Assembly: GCF_900199435.1 (NCBI RefSeq)
Contig: NZ_OAML01000002.1
Location: 248,001-312,000 of the forward strand
Direction: 5' to 3'
From: Pygmaiobacter massiliensis
GTDB lineage: Bacteria > Bacillota > Clostridia > Oscillospirales > Ruminococcaceae
Length of the DNA stretch: 64,000 nt
Shown here: positions 25,206 to 33,868 of the stretch, in pieces
Numbering within the stretch: position 1 is the first letter of the stretch
Layout: the number at the start of each line of letters is the position of its first letter
Program-made: the position numbers and the translations under genes
The notes under the pieces: generated by a model
What the model saw: the letters and a program-made list of their open reading frames with translations, nothing else
Told to the model about the DNA's origin: nothing
Database searches by the model: none

Positions 25206-25724
25206 ATGAAACGAAACCATTTGTCCCTCACGGCTGCTGTGGCGCTGCTCGCCTTAGGCTTTGCGCTAATCGCCGGAGATTATGAACACGATGCTATTGC
25301 CGCTCAAACCGAAGTCCGCAGGCTGGAAAATGAAAACGCTGTGCTTGCATTAAAGGTGGACAAGCTAGAGCATCTTGACCTATTGCCCGAAGGAATGAGA
25401 GCAACCTATGCTGGCGAATTTACCGTCACCAGTTATTGTGGCGAACGATATCCTCATATTTGCGGCACCGGGGACGGTATTACCGCAAGCGGCGCGCCTT
25501 TTACCCCCGGCTTAACCGTAGCAGCAGATCTGTCTGTCTTCCCCCTTGGCACCGTTCTTTATATTCAAAATATCGGCGTGCGAGTCGTGCAAGATACTGG
25601 CAGCGGACTGCAAGGGCAGCACCTTGACATTGCCGTGCCGGGCACACACGAGGAAGCGCTGCGTTGGCCACTTGGAATGACCATGCAAAAAGTATGGATC
25701 TTGAAAGGAGCTGACACTAATTGA
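25206..25724 (+). CDS. Secreted 3D-domain (MltA-like) cell-wall protein
   Basis: This 172-residue protein has an N-terminal hydrophobic signal or anchor (LTAAVALLALGFALIAG) and a short coiled coil. The C-terminal double-psi beta-barrel 3D domain carries GEFTVTSYCG, GITASGAPFTPGLTVA, VVQDTGSG and HLDIAVPG. The aspartates of the last two motifs are the 3D signature shared with MltA and Rpf2/YuiC transglycosylases. The likely action is on peptidoglycan glycan strands outside the membrane. Its place in the early operon rather than with the lysis genes is unusual. Confidence 0.82.
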   Translation: MKRNHLSLTAAVALLALGFALIAGDYEHDAIAAQTEVRRLENENAVLALKVDKLEHLDLLPEGMRATYAGEFTVTSYCGERYPHICGTGDGITASGAPFTPGLTVAADLSVFPLGTVLYIQNIGVRVVQDTGSGLQGQHLDIAVPGTHEEALRWPLGMTMQKVWILKGADTN

Positions 25725-25942
25725 AAAGTATTTGGCCTCTTGCCTTGCTCGTTTTAATGGCAATACAACCTACTAACCATGTGCTTTGGATGCTTCTGCT
25801 ATTTGCCTCAGGAATTTGTACATACGTTTTTTGGATTTCAGAACCCACTACAAAAAAGAAAGCGCCTGCCCGGGCTGGAACCCCGAACAAGCGCAATGGT
25901 AAGACTCGCCGTCTTGCCTCAATTATAACGAATTGGAGGTAA
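25721..25942 (+). CDS. Small membrane protein with basic tail
   Basis: This 73-residue protein has two adjacent hydrophobic stretches (IWPLALLVLMAIQPTN, VLWMLLLFASGICTYVFWI) and a basic C-terminus (TKKKAPARAGTPNKRNGKTRR). It starts at a TTG that overlaps the previous stop, with AAAGGAG 10 nt upstream. Coupling to the 3D-domain gene suggests related membrane or wall functions; this is inference. Confidence 0.55.
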   Translation: MKSIWPLALLVLMAIQPTNHVLWMLLLFASGICTYVFWISEPTTKKKAPARAGTPNKRNGKTRRLASIITNWR

Positions 25943-25949
25943 ATGTCAA

Positions 25950-26174
25950 ATGTCATATTATGCACAACCCTATGACCCCACGCAGCTTGAGCCTCAAGAA
26001 GAGTCTGTTACATACCCTGTTTGCCCTTTGTGCTGGGCTGTACTGGACAGCGATGAAGATGAAATTTACACAGATAGTGACGATCCCTCTGTCGTCACCG
26101 GCTGCTCGCATTGCATGAAAACCTACGATGCACAGAAATGGTGGGAGCAATATCATGAGGCGGCCGGCTTATGA
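25950..26174 (+). CDS. Small acidic zinc-ribbon-like phage protein
   Basis: This 74-residue protein has CPLC and CSHC pairs spaced about 25 residues apart, a likely zinc ribbon. It is rich in Asp and Glu between them. GGAGG lies upstream of the ATG, and the stop overlaps the next start as ATGA. No family was recognised. Confidence 0.65.
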   Translation: MSYYAQPYDPTQLEPQEESVTYPVCPLCWAVLDSDEDEIYTDSDDPSVVTGCSHCMKTYDAQKWWEQYHEAAGL

Positions 26175-26770
26175 CACAGCGCCTTAAATTCTACGACGAG
26201 GGCCATATCTACGAATACCGAAATCAGGTTATCCCCAGCGTGTCAGAAATATTGCGATTTATGAGTCGAGAAGTGTATGGCGAAATCGACAAATATATTC
26301 TCGACCATGCCGCAGAGCGTGGCACAGCGGTTCATAAAGCAGCTGTGGAATTGGATCTGCATGGAACGGTGGAATGCGACGAAGAAATTTTCGGATATCT
26401 TGAAGCCTATGCTAAATTTTTGCGCGAGCACGAGGTTCACTGGGACATTATTGAGCGCGCTTTCGCACATCCGAAACTGCTGTATGCCGGCACAATTGAC
26501 CGCGCGGGCTTGGTAGATGGGTTCTACACTATTGTAGACATTAAAACCAACTGCGCAATTAAAAAGCCTTTGGTAAAGGCGCAATTAAACGGCTATCGAA
26601 AGCTGTTGCAGGCGCGCCGCAAGCGAGTTGAACGGCTTGTCTGTCTACAACTGCGGCCCGATGGAAAATATCGCTTTTACCCCACTGCAATTGACGATAC
26701 AGAATTTATGGCGTGCTACAAAATCCACGCCGCAATGTCGAAACGACAGAAACGAGGAAAAATAGAATGA
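26171..26770 (+). CDS. PD-(D/E)XK exonuclease, phage recombination
   Basis: This 199-residue protein has the pattern of phage PD-(D/E)XK exonucleases: IPSVSEIL near the start, RGTAVHKAAVELD, GTIDRAGLVDG, and the catalytic VDIKT (D-x-K), then AQLNGYRKLL. It probably resects double-strand ends for the neighbouring annealing protein. It is joined by ATGA overlaps to both neighbours, which supports a functional pair. Confidence 0.8.
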   Translation: MTQRLKFYDEGHIYEYRNQVIPSVSEILRFMSREVYGEIDKYILDHAAERGTAVHKAAVELDLHGTVECDEEIFGYLEAYAKFLREHEVHWDIIERAFAHPKLLYAGTIDRAGLVDGFYTIVDIKTNCAIKKPLVKAQLNGYRKLLQARRKRVERLVCLQLRPDGKYRFYPTAIDDTEFMACYKIHAAMSKRQKRGKIE

Positions 26771-27423
26771 ACGATAAAATGATGGAGCCTTTAGAGCAGG
26801 GTTTACAAGATCCGGCAGCAGCCGCTCTTACCATGCAGGACACGCTTGCACAGGCCAAAAGCCTCGCTGAAAATATTACCCTGCTCAATACAATTTCCAA
26901 GCTAGCTAATAAATACGCCAACAGCACCATGATTCCGCGAGACTACCAACGCAACCCGGACAACTGCTTTGTTGCCATTGAGCTTGCTGGGCGCATGGGC
27001 GTATCGCCTACCCTAGTCATGCAAAACCTTGTGGTAGTGCAAGGGCGGCCGGCATGGAGCGGGCAAAGCTGTATTGCGCTGGTTAATGGCTGCGGTAAGT
27101 TTACCCACGATTTAGATTTTGTGTTTGAAGGCACACCCGGCAACGACGATTGGAGCTGCCATTGCGAAACAATTCGCAAATCTGATGGCAAGCACTTAAT
27201 TGGCACTTCAATTTCAATTCAGCTGGCTAAGACCGAGGGCTGGTTTGGGAAATCCGGCAGCAAGTGGCAAACTATTCCGCAGCAAATGCTGATGTACCGT
27301 GCGGCGAGCTGGTTTGCTCGTACTTATTGCCCCGAGGTACTTATGGGCTTCTCTACCGCTGATGAAGCCGAAGACATAGCTTCAGCTCCTGATGCTGCAC
27401 CTAAGAAAAGGATTGTGGTGTAA
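26767..27423 (+). CDS. Probable phage ssDNA-annealing recombinase (RecT-like)
   Basis: This 218-residue protein has NPDNCFVAIELAGRMGVSP, VVVQGRPAWSGQS, AKTEGWFGKSGSKW and MLMYRAASWFARTYCP, a pattern common in phages of gut Firmicutes. It lies between an exonuclease and SSB. I take it to be a RecT-like annealing protein from context and from the LM(Y/R)-type helix near the end. Membership in a named family was not verified. The start at 26767 overlaps the exonuclease stop by ATGA. Confidence 0.6.
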   Translation: MNDKMMEPLEQGLQDPAAAALTMQDTLAQAKSLAENITLLNTISKLANKYANSTMIPRDYQRNPDNCFVAIELAGRMGVSPTLVMQNLVVVQGRPAWSGQSCIALVNGCGKFTHDLDFVFEGTPGNDDWSCHCETIRKSDGKHLIGTSISIQLAKTEGWFGKSGSKWQTIPQQMLMYRAASWFARTYCPEVLMGFSTADEAEDIASAPDAAPKKRIVV

Positions 27424-28071
27424 TTGCGACCTCTTCCTTGCGAAATTATAAAGTGCCAGGACGGCGTGGGCTTTTGGACGTTCACGCCGTTCAAGCATAC
27501 CTATTTGCTGAACAAACAACAAATGCACTGCGAAACAAGGCTTATCGACGGCCGGCAAATCAGCCCACAACAGCGAAGATACATTTACGCTACGTTACGT
27601 GATATTGGCTTATTTACTGGTTTTGTGGGCGAAGAAATAAAAGCCGTAATGAAATACGAATTTATTGCACGCACCGGCGCTGAGTATTTCAGCTTAGCTG
27701 ATTGCACTATGAGCCAAGCCAGAGAGTTCTTGACATTCTTAATTGAGTTTTGCATCGAGAATGACATTGGAACTTCTGAATCACTTTTGATGCGCAGCCC
27801 GGATATCAGTCAGTATATCTACGCATGCATTGCAAACCGAAAATGCTGTCTTTCCGGTAAGCCGGCAGAAATTCATCATGTGGATGCGATAGGCGCAGGG
27901 CGCGATAGAAATGAGATAGTTCATCTAGGCATGCGAGTGCTGCCGCTCGCCCGAGAATACCATACCGAAGCCCATACAATCGGCCGAGACAGCTTTTGCA
28001 AGAAATATCATGTTTTTGGCATCGCCTTAGATGAATACCTTTGCGAAAAGCTGGGACTGAAAGCCAAATGA
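27424..28071 (+). CDS. Putative HNH nuclease (phage recombination region)
   Basis: This 215-residue protein has ISPQQRRYIYATLRDIG and a C-terminal zinc/HNH-like block with CCLSGKPAEIHHVDAIGAG, LGMRVLPLAREYHTEAH and FCKKYHV. It matches the layout of the phage putative HNHc nuclease family (DUF968-like) linked to recombination. It starts with TTG immediately after the previous stop. Confidence 0.75.
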   Translation: MRPLPCEIIKCQDGVGFWTFTPFKHTYLLNKQQMHCETRLIDGRQISPQQRRYIYATLRDIGLFTGFVGEEIKAVMKYEFIARTGAEYFSLADCTMSQAREFLTFLIEFCIENDIGTSESLLMRSPDISQYIYACIANRKCCLSGKPAEIHHVDAIGAGRDRNEIVHLGMRVLPLAREYHTEAHTIGRDSFCKKYHVFGIALDEYLCEKLGLKAK

Positions 28072-28085
28072 AAGGATGTATCGTT

Positions 28086-28523
28086 TTGAGTTTGAATACT
28101 GTTGTGCTTATGGGCCGCCTTACAGCGGACCCAGAGCTTCGGCGCACCCCTAACGGTGTGTCGGTAACCACATTTACCATCGCGGTAGAACGTACTTATA
28201 CCCCACATGGTCAGGAAAGGCAAACTGACTTCATTGAAATTGTGGCATGGAGAAATACTGCGGAATTTGTTTGCAAACATTTCAGCAAGGGCAAGATGAT
28301 CGCTTTGTCCGGTAGCATCCAGACTAGGCCCTATGAGGACAAAGAAGGCCGTAAACGCAAGGCTTTTGAGATCTTGGCAGATAACGTGTCCTTTTGCGGC
28401 GACAGGGCATCTGCGCCCGCTCAGCCTTCCCCTACGGTGTTATATGAACCCCCAGTTAGTTTTTCACAGGGGGCCAGTGATGATTTCAGAGTGGTAGACG
28501 ACAACGAAGATTTACCCTTTTAA
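28086..28523 (+). CDS. ssb: Single-stranded DNA-binding protein
   Basis: This phage SSB coats single-stranded DNA during replication and recombination. The 145-residue product has the OB fold (LNTVVLMGRLTADPELRRTP, FTIAVERTY, FIEIVAWRNTAEFV, KGKMIALSGSIQTR) and an acidic C-terminal tip ending DDNEDLPF that recruits partner proteins. The TTG start has AAAGGATG about 8 nt upstream. An ATG 27 nt earlier is less consistent with the family. Confidence 0.96.
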   Translation: MSLNTVVLMGRLTADPELRRTPNGVSVTTFTIAVERTYTPHGQERQTDFIEIVAWRNTAEFVCKHFSKGKMIALSGSIQTRPYEDKEGRKRKAFEILADNVSFCGDRASAPAQPSPTVLYEPPVSFSQGASDDFRVVDDNEDLPF

Positions 28524-28535
28524 GGTGGTGATTTT

Positions 28536-29258
28536 ATGGCTGATGTGAAATGGATAAAAATTGTCACAGATATTTTTGACGATGAAAAGATGCTTCTTAT
28601 TGAGTCGCTTCCGGATGCCGACGGTATTATCGTCGTTTGGTTTAAACTACTTTGCTTAGCAGGCAAACAGAACAACAGCGGGGTGTTTGTTCTCAATGAT
28701 AAAATCCCTTACACAGACAAAATGCTTGCTACTATATTCCGCAAAAAAGAATCTACCGTCCGTATGGCCTTAGAAACGTTCGAGCGATTCGGCATGGTCG
28801 AAATAGTTGATGGAGTTATTACCATCCCAAACTGGGAAAAACACCAAAGTTTGGATCGCCTGGACAAAATCCGAGAGCAAACTCGAGCCCGAGTAGCTAA
28901 TCACCGTGAAAAACAAAAGCTTCTCGCAGACTGTAACGTTACATGTAACGCTGATGTAACGGAGTGTAACGCAACAGATAAGATAAGAGAAGATAAGAAT
29001 AGATTAGATAATAATATAGAGGGTAAACGCAAGCGTTTTACCCCTCCCACTGTTTCTGATGTACGAGCTTATTGTGCTGAAAGAGGAAATAATGTGGACG
29101 CGCAACGCTTTGTTGACTTCTACACCTCAAATGGATGGCTTGTTGGCAAAAACCATATGAAAGATTGGAAAGCTGCTGTAAGAACATGGGAGCAAAGGAA
29201 CGGCAAAAAAGATGATGAAAAACCAAGAAGTACATATCAATGCCCTACTCGACTATGA
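28536..29258 (+). CDS. Phage replisome organizer / DnaD-like protein
   Basis: This 240-residue protein begins VKWIKIVTDIFDDEKMLLIE, the marker of phage replisome organizer N-terminal domains. A winged helix (DKMLATIFRKKESTVRMALE) and a Lys/Arg/Thr-rich linker follow. The DnaD-like C-terminal module reads DAQRFVDFYTSNGWLVGKN, then MKDWKAAVRTWEQR. It likely recognises the phage origin and loads the helicase with the downstream DnaC-like protein, which overlaps it by 47 nt. Confidence 0.88.
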   Translation: MADVKWIKIVTDIFDDEKMLLIESLPDADGIIVVWFKLLCLAGKQNNSGVFVLNDKIPYTDKMLATIFRKKESTVRMALETFERFGMVEIVDGVITIPNWEKHQSLDRLDKIREQTRARVANHREKQKLLADCNVTCNADVTECNATDKIREDKNRLDNNIEGKRKRFTPPTVSDVRAYCAERGNNVDAQRFVDFYTSNGWLVGKNHMKDWKAAVRTWEQRNGKKDDEKPRSTYQCPTRL

Positions 29259-29970
29259 ACGTCGCCGCGTAGAGCGCGAAAATCAGAAGCCGGGGCACCT
29301 TACTGGAATCGACTGCCCCATTTGCCGAAATCGCGGCATCGTATGGGTGCTAGATGAAAAGCATATCACACCGGTTATGAAGCGTTGCGAATGCATGGAC
29401 CGACGCGCTGCAGCGTCCCGCATAAAAAAGAGTGGCCTTACAGACGCTCTGCAAGGCCTTACATTTCAAACTTATACCGCATGCGAAAAATGGCAGCTGG
29501 ACATCAAGAAAGCCGCTATTGAGTACACCAGAGCGCCGGAGGGATGGTTTTTTATCGGCGGTCAGGTTGGCTGCGGAAAAACACATATCTGCACCGCCAT
29601 CCTTAACGAGCTGCTGAAAAATAAAGCCTGTGTTTACATGAAATGGCGCGACGATGTACGAGATATCAAAGCCAAAGCAAACGACGAGGCTGGTAGCCGG
29701 CTGTTGGAACGATTCAAAACCGCGTCTGTTTTATACATAGACGACCTGTTCAAAGGCGGCATCACCGAGGCTGATCTCAATATCGCCTTTGAAATTATCA
29801 ATGCGCGGTATAACAGCCGCAGCTTACTGACGATTATCTCGACCGAAAAATACATCAATGAGCTAATTGACCTAGATGAAGGCATTGGCTCACGCATAGC
29901 GCAAAGATCCCATGGCCACCAACTAGAAATTGGCCGCGATGATCGAAAGAATGTGAGGCTGCGGATCTAA
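29212..29970 (+). CDS. DnaC-like helicase loader (AAA+ ATPase)
   Basis: This 252-residue protein has CPIC and CEC cysteine motifs near the N-terminus, then an AAA+ core. Walker A is GGQVGCGKTH, Walker B is SVLYIDDLFKG, and an LLTIISTEKY sensor follows. It loads the replicative helicase onto phage DNA. The start, ATGATG at 29212, overlaps the replisome organizer gene. An AAAGGA lies about 12 nt upstream. Confidence 0.92.
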   Translation: MMKNQEVHINALLDYERRRVERENQKPGHLTGIDCPICRNRGIVWVLDEKHITPVMKRCECMDRRAAASRIKKSGLTDALQGLTFQTYTACEKWQLDIKKAAIEYTRAPEGWFFIGGQVGCGKTHICTAILNELLKNKACVYMKWRDDVRDIKAKANDEAGSRLLERFKTASVLYIDDLFKGGITEADLNIAFEIINARYNSRSLLTIISTEKYINELIDLDEGIGSRIAQRSHGHQLEIGRDDRKNVRLRI

Positions 29971-30010
29971 GCATCATTAGTTCTCAAGCTTATATTGAAA
30001 GGAGTTTTCA

Positions 30011-30421
30011 GTGAACTTGACTTACGAAGATAAAATCAAGTATTTACGAAGATATCGAAACGCCATCTGTGAAATTAATCGGCTTGAAGATGAAATTGCA
30101 AAATGGCGTAGCTTAGCAGAAAAGGTTACGGCGTCTTTAGCATTGGCTCCCGGCGGGAGCACCGGCGACCGAATTCCTTCTGCTGTAGAACATATTGAAG
30201 AATGCATTGCAAAGCGCGAACGAGAATTATCTGCTTTGTGTGTCCTGAGAGACGAAATTGGCAAAGCAATTGAAACGGTGGCTGATGAACGACTTGCGCG
30301 GCTATTACGGTTAAGGTACATAGACCACCTACGAGTAGAAGAAATCGCTGAGCAGGAGCACATCGACTTTAGGTGGACACAGAAACTCTTGCGTCGCGGG
30401 ATCGAGAAAATGGCCGTATAA
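30011..30421 (+). CDS. RinA/ArpU-like late regulator (sigma region 4-like)
   Basis: This 136-residue protein has an N-terminal coiled coil with Glu/Lys heptads and a C-terminal helix-turn-helix (RLLRLRYIDHLRVEEIAEQE, IDFRWTQKLLRRGIEKM). This is like the ArpU/RinA proteins that activate late phage genes. The GTG start has AAAGGAG upstream. It is the last gene of the early operon, just ahead of the opposing cargo pair and the late operon. Confidence 0.82.
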   Translation: MNLTYEDKIKYLRRYRNAICEINRLEDEIAKWRSLAEKVTASLALAPGGSTGDRIPSAVEHIEECIAKRERELSALCVLRDEIGKAIETVADERLARLLRLRYIDHLRVEEIAEQEHIDFRWTQKLLRRGIEKMAV

Positions 30422-30453
30422 AGCCGCTCTCTCAATATGGTATAGTTAAAATG

Positions 30454-30480
30454 AAAAAGCACCGATAAACGGTGCTTTTT
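30454..30480. terminator. Bidirectional terminator between early operon and nuclease-DGQHR gene
   Basis: A perfect 11-bp stem AAAAAGCACCG/CGGTGCTTTTT has a 5-nt loop. It has T-rich ends in both directions, so it serves the convergent late-regulator gene and nuclease-DGQHR gene. Confidence 0.9.
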
Positions 30481-30533
30481 ATATTTTACTTGTTGTTTTG
30501 GGAATTTATTGATGTCCTAAAAAGCTTTTAAAA

Positions 30534-32813
30534 CTATACATCTTGCGGAATAATCTGGTCGCAAATTTCCCTCAATAATAAATATTCGCTTTTAGCTACG
30601 CTGAAATTTGCTTTACCTGCTTTTTTTTGAAGTTTATCAATTAAATTCATCCATTCCGTTTTAGAAGTTTTACCTCCAGCTTTTTTCTTTTCAGATCCTA
30701 GTGTAAAAAGTTCTGAAAAATGATCCGACCAATTTTTTCCGTAAAGAACAATATCTCTACAATTGAGCATTGTTACGAAGTCCCAAAATTCGCAAGGCTC
30801 CCCCGTTTCATACTGCTGTGCTAAGGCATCTTTAGAAGCTTTGGTAAAAATGCTTTTTGGGATCTCGTTAATCCATTTATTTGGATAAGCATCCTCTAGT
30901 TTCTCGCGAATTATTGCTTTTACAGCTTTCTCAATATCAGCCAGCATGGTAACGGTTTCTTGATTAAATTCCTTACCATGGTCTTCCCAGTATTTTTCTA
31001 GACCATCCGGCAAAAATTCAGGTCGCTCTTGATGAATCGCTTTTTGAAAATAGCGGGCACAATGCATAGGACCATTTCCACCATATGTAGTTCGTATATC
31101 GCTCCGCTGTTCTTCAGTTATATTATCAATAAATCTACAGATAGGATCAAGATAGTATTTTGTAGCCTCAGCCATAGCTTCCGGCTTATCATTTAACGGA
31201 TGAATGGAACCACGGTCGACTAAGAAGTTAGCAATATCATTTATTACTCTAATTAATCCACCAATTCCATTGTTAATTGTGAGGATACCCCCATCAGCAC
31301 TTCCCTTATCCCATTCTTCTGCGGCATTGTTTTTAATGTGCAACAAGCAGAGCTCTAGATATGAATACAATTGGGCTAACGTAGCATCATTGTTTCCTAA
31401 ATCAAAAATTCCATTTTGCGTAAGTGAATTCTTCTTATCAAACTTAGATAGAAAGTTACCAACATTTATAGCAATGCGAATGCATTCAATGGTAATACAT
31501 TTTTCTAAAGATCCGGGCTCTTCCCCAATAATAATCTTGCCATAAAGGGGCGAGGACGTTTTTTCTCCTAATTCTTGTGCAATTCTTAATCTCAAGGCAT
31601 CTCGTCGCTCAGCTTCCTTTGGAGAAACCCAAAGCATATCGGCATTAAGAGTATTTCTAAGATTTTTAGAAACAGATTTCTGATTTTCATTAATTTCCAT
31701 AAATAGCTTCACCTGCTCATCTTGGGCAAGATTTTCGAATGCTACCACTGGAATTGAATTAGATTGAGCATATGGCGAGTCAGAATAGCCGTAGAGTCTA
31801 TGTTGGCCATCAATGATATAAGCAGATTTATACTTTTGGGGCAAATAGAGAACGCCTAAATCCGCAACTGCTCCCTCAACTTGCTTGTCCGAACGATCAA
31901 ATTTCAAGGGGCGTTTAGAGTCGATACTGATAATTATCGAGTTTGCAAAATAGCCATGTTCTTCATTTATGAATTTACGTACAGAATTAAGACGATTCTT
32001 TTTTATGATGCGTTGATAGGTCGGCATCATACTGCTGTTGGCTTCATTTCTATGGAGTACATATCCTATTTTTAATAGTTTTTCTGGTTCAATAGAAAAT
32101 GAATAATAATTGTGTCCTCCCATTTTCCCTTTGATGGCAGGAATTCGCGTATCCATTCCTTTTATCTTTTGATTCGCAAATAAGTTTCCAAGCAACTGAT
32201 AACGTGCGCTTGAACCCAAATGCTTAACCAACTCGGAATAATAATTAATTTCTGTGTCATCAAAATGAGCAATTTCTAATTGGCTCATTCGGCTACTATC
32301 TTCTTGGCTTATACGATAATTATGAGTAGCGAAAATAAATTTCACTTTGCGATCAGGGTATTGTTTCGTAGCTTCGTTTCTCAGCCCTGACATCTTTGCG
32401 CCTAAAGCTTCTATCTCTTTTTTAAATACCCCATCTTTAACTGTAAGAGCACTTTTACATTCCACAAAAATAATAGTTTCATCATCTACAGCAAAAACAT
32501 CTATTTGTTGTGTCTGCCCTGTTGCCTCACCATAGCTCATAACAAAGTGTTGATCTTTATTTAATACAGTAAAACCCAAGTTATAAAATAAAAGCCAAAC
32601 AGTGTCTTCAAACACTTCATCCTGCGGCTTATCTTTTTTCACTTTAGCCTTCTTAGCATTCTTCATGCTGGAAAGAAATTCCCATCCATCTTCCTTTTCA
32701 TCCTCCAACGAAGAGACATATACCGTTTTTGAAAGGAAAGGAAGGGATCTGGATCGTTTAATGAGTTTCAATTCGTCTCCTTGAGCAATCCGATCCCAAG
32801 TTGTTTTGCCCAT
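30534..32813 (-). CDS. PD-(D/E)XK nuclease fused to DGQHR (DndB-like) domain
   Basis: This 759-residue protein has two recognisable parts. Residues about 65-170 have a restriction-endonuclease-like core: Glu-rich QDEVFED (65-70), then QQIDVFAVDDETIIFVECKS with D105, E118 and K120 as the PD-(D/E)XK triad. Residues about 220-520 carry a DGQHR-type core: IIDGQHRLYGYSDS at 333-346 and LFMEINENQKSVSKNL around 370-385, as in DndB-family proteins. A helical C-terminal region follows. Together with the adjacent DNA methylase it suggests a restriction or modification-sensing system. It lies on the minus strand between plus-strand phage modules and is AT-rich, like transferred cargo. GGAAGGAG precedes the ATG, 3 nt after the methylase stop. 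Confidence 0.82.
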   Translation of the reverse strand: MGKTTWDRIAQGDELKLIKRSRSLPFLSKTVYVSSLEDEKEDGWEFLSSMKNAKKAKVKKDKPQDEVFEDTVWLLFYNLGFTVLNKDQHFVMSYGEATGQTQQIDVFAVDDETIIFVECKSALTVKDGVFKKEIEALGAKMSGLRNEATKQYPDRKVKFIFATHNYRISQEDSSRMSQLEIAHFDDTEINYYSELVKHLGSSARYQLLGNLFANQKIKGMDTRIPAIKGKMGGHNYYSFSIEPEKLLKIGYVLHRNEANSSMMPTYQRIIKKNRLNSVRKFINEEHGYFANSIIISIDSKRPLKFDRSDKQVEGAVADLGVLYLPQKYKSAYIIDGQHRLYGYSDSPYAQSNSIPVVAFENLAQDEQVKLFMEINENQKSVSKNLRNTLNADMLWVSPKEAERRDALRLRIAQELGEKTSSPLYGKIIIGEEPGSLEKCITIECIRIAINVGNFLSKFDKKNSLTQNGIFDLGNNDATLAQLYSYLELCLLHIKNNAAEEWDKGSADGGILTINNGIGGLIRVINDIANFLVDRGSIHPLNDKPEAMAEATKYYLDPICRFIDNITEEQRSDIRTTYGGNGPMHCARYFQKAIHQERPEFLPDGLEKYWEDHGKEFNQETVTMLADIEKAVKAIIREKLEDAYPNKWINEIPKSIFTKASKDALAQQYETGEPCEFWDFVTMLNCRDIVLYGKNWSDHFSELFTLGSEKKKAGGKTSKTEWMNLIDKLQKKAGKANFSVAKSEYLLLREICDQIIPQDV

Positions 32814-32816
32814 ACT

Positions 32817-33638
32817 TTATACTCCTTCCGGGATATTAGTAAACACAAATTCTTGAATTTTAGCCCGTCTAGCATTTTTTCCGCCAATAAGGCTATTTCG
32901 CTCCACAATTACTTTTCGATCGTCTTCTTTTCTAAAAATAGCATCAATAGTTTCATGTGCAGCATTTGTTAAAATATAAAAAGCTCCCCGATTTTTAATT
33001 TCATTAATATACTCGTTTAGCCGATGTTGGTCGTTTAGTGAAAACAAGTCGCGATTGTACTCAATAAAGCCATTTTGATTATGCGAAACGGTATAAGGGG
33101 GATCTAAAAAAATCAAATCGTTTTTATGAATATTATCAAGACTGAGCACAAAATCACCTTGAGAAATATGGACTCCTTGAAGAGCTCTGCTGGCATCCAG
33201 AAAACGTTCTTCATTAAATGTTAAATTCTTTCGATGCCCATAAGGAACATTATATTGTCCAGCCTTATTGACTCGATACAAGCCATTATAAGAAGTATGA
33301 TTCAAATAGATAAATCGCGCTGATTGTGTAATGGCTCCTCGACTTTTCAATTTGCGAATTTCGTAATATTGCTCTTCTGAATTTTCAAATTTTTGAAGCT
33401 TATGTATAACTCTCAATGGGGTATCTTGTAATGTACGATAAGTGGTAATCAAATCTTTATTCATGTCTGAAAGAAAAGTTTGATGCCCTTGAGCATTTGG
33501 TTCTAAAGAAAAGAATATTGCTCCTCCGCCTAAAAAAGGCTCATGATAATTATTATATTGTAAGTTTCCAATGATGTCCTGTAATGGTGCTACCAACCAG
33601 CTCTTTCCTCCAGCCCATCTTAAAAAGGGAATCGCCAT
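32817..33638 (-). CDS. Dam-type adenine-N6 DNA methyltransferase
   Basis: This 273-residue enzyme has the D12-class motifs: FLRWAGGKSWL (SAM-binding), YHEPFLGGGAIFF, SDMNKDLI, YNGLYRVNKAGQYNVPYG (target recognition region) and the catalytic DPPY at 179-182. It transfers a methyl group to adenine in a short site that may be GATC, as for most of this class; the specificity is inferred. It is the first gene of a two-gene operon with the nuclease-DGQHR protein 3 nt downstream. GGAGG lies upstream of the ATG. Confidence 0.93.
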   Translation of the reverse strand: MAIPFLRWAGGKSWLVAPLQDIIGNLQYNNYHEPFLGGGAIFFSLEPNAQGHQTFLSDMNKDLITTYRTLQDTPLRVIHKLQKFENSEEQYYEIRKLKSRGAITQSARFIYLNHTSYNGLYRVNKAGQYNVPYGHRKNLTFNEERFLDASRALQGVHISQGDFVLSLDNIHKNDLIFLDPPYTVSHNQNGFIEYNRDLFSLNDQHRLNEYINEIKNRGAFYILTNAAHETIDAIFRKEDDRKVIVERNSLIGGKNARRAKIQEFVFTNIPEGV

Positions 33639-33868
33639 ATAGTCCTCCGCAAAACTTGGATTATGTTTTTAACCCCCAATATATATTTTTGTAAGTCAAA
33701 TAAATATTTTGGGCACTCATTTGTCTATTTTTAATAATAAAAACTTAAACACTCATATATTAGATTGTTTTTTTCGACAATTTATTTATATAATATCGTA
33801 CATTTCATAAAATATCAAATTTTTTATGGAAAAAATTACCTTTAAATATTTGTTAAAGAGGTGGTGAT
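33639..33868. promoter_or_regulatory. AT-rich divergent promoter region
   Basis: This 230-nt spacer separates the methylase operon (minus) from the late operon (plus). On the plus strand TTGTTT-18-TATAAT is a candidate late promoter near 33765-33794. A TTCGACA at 33773-33779 inside it equals a Spo0A box but may be chance. No clear minus-strand promoter was found. Confidence 0.45.

Noticed and set aside
33773-33779. Perfect Spo0A box (TTCGACA) in the late promoter region
   Set aside because: A 7-mer on either strand is expected by chance every 8 kb or so, and nothing else links this phage promoter to sporulation.
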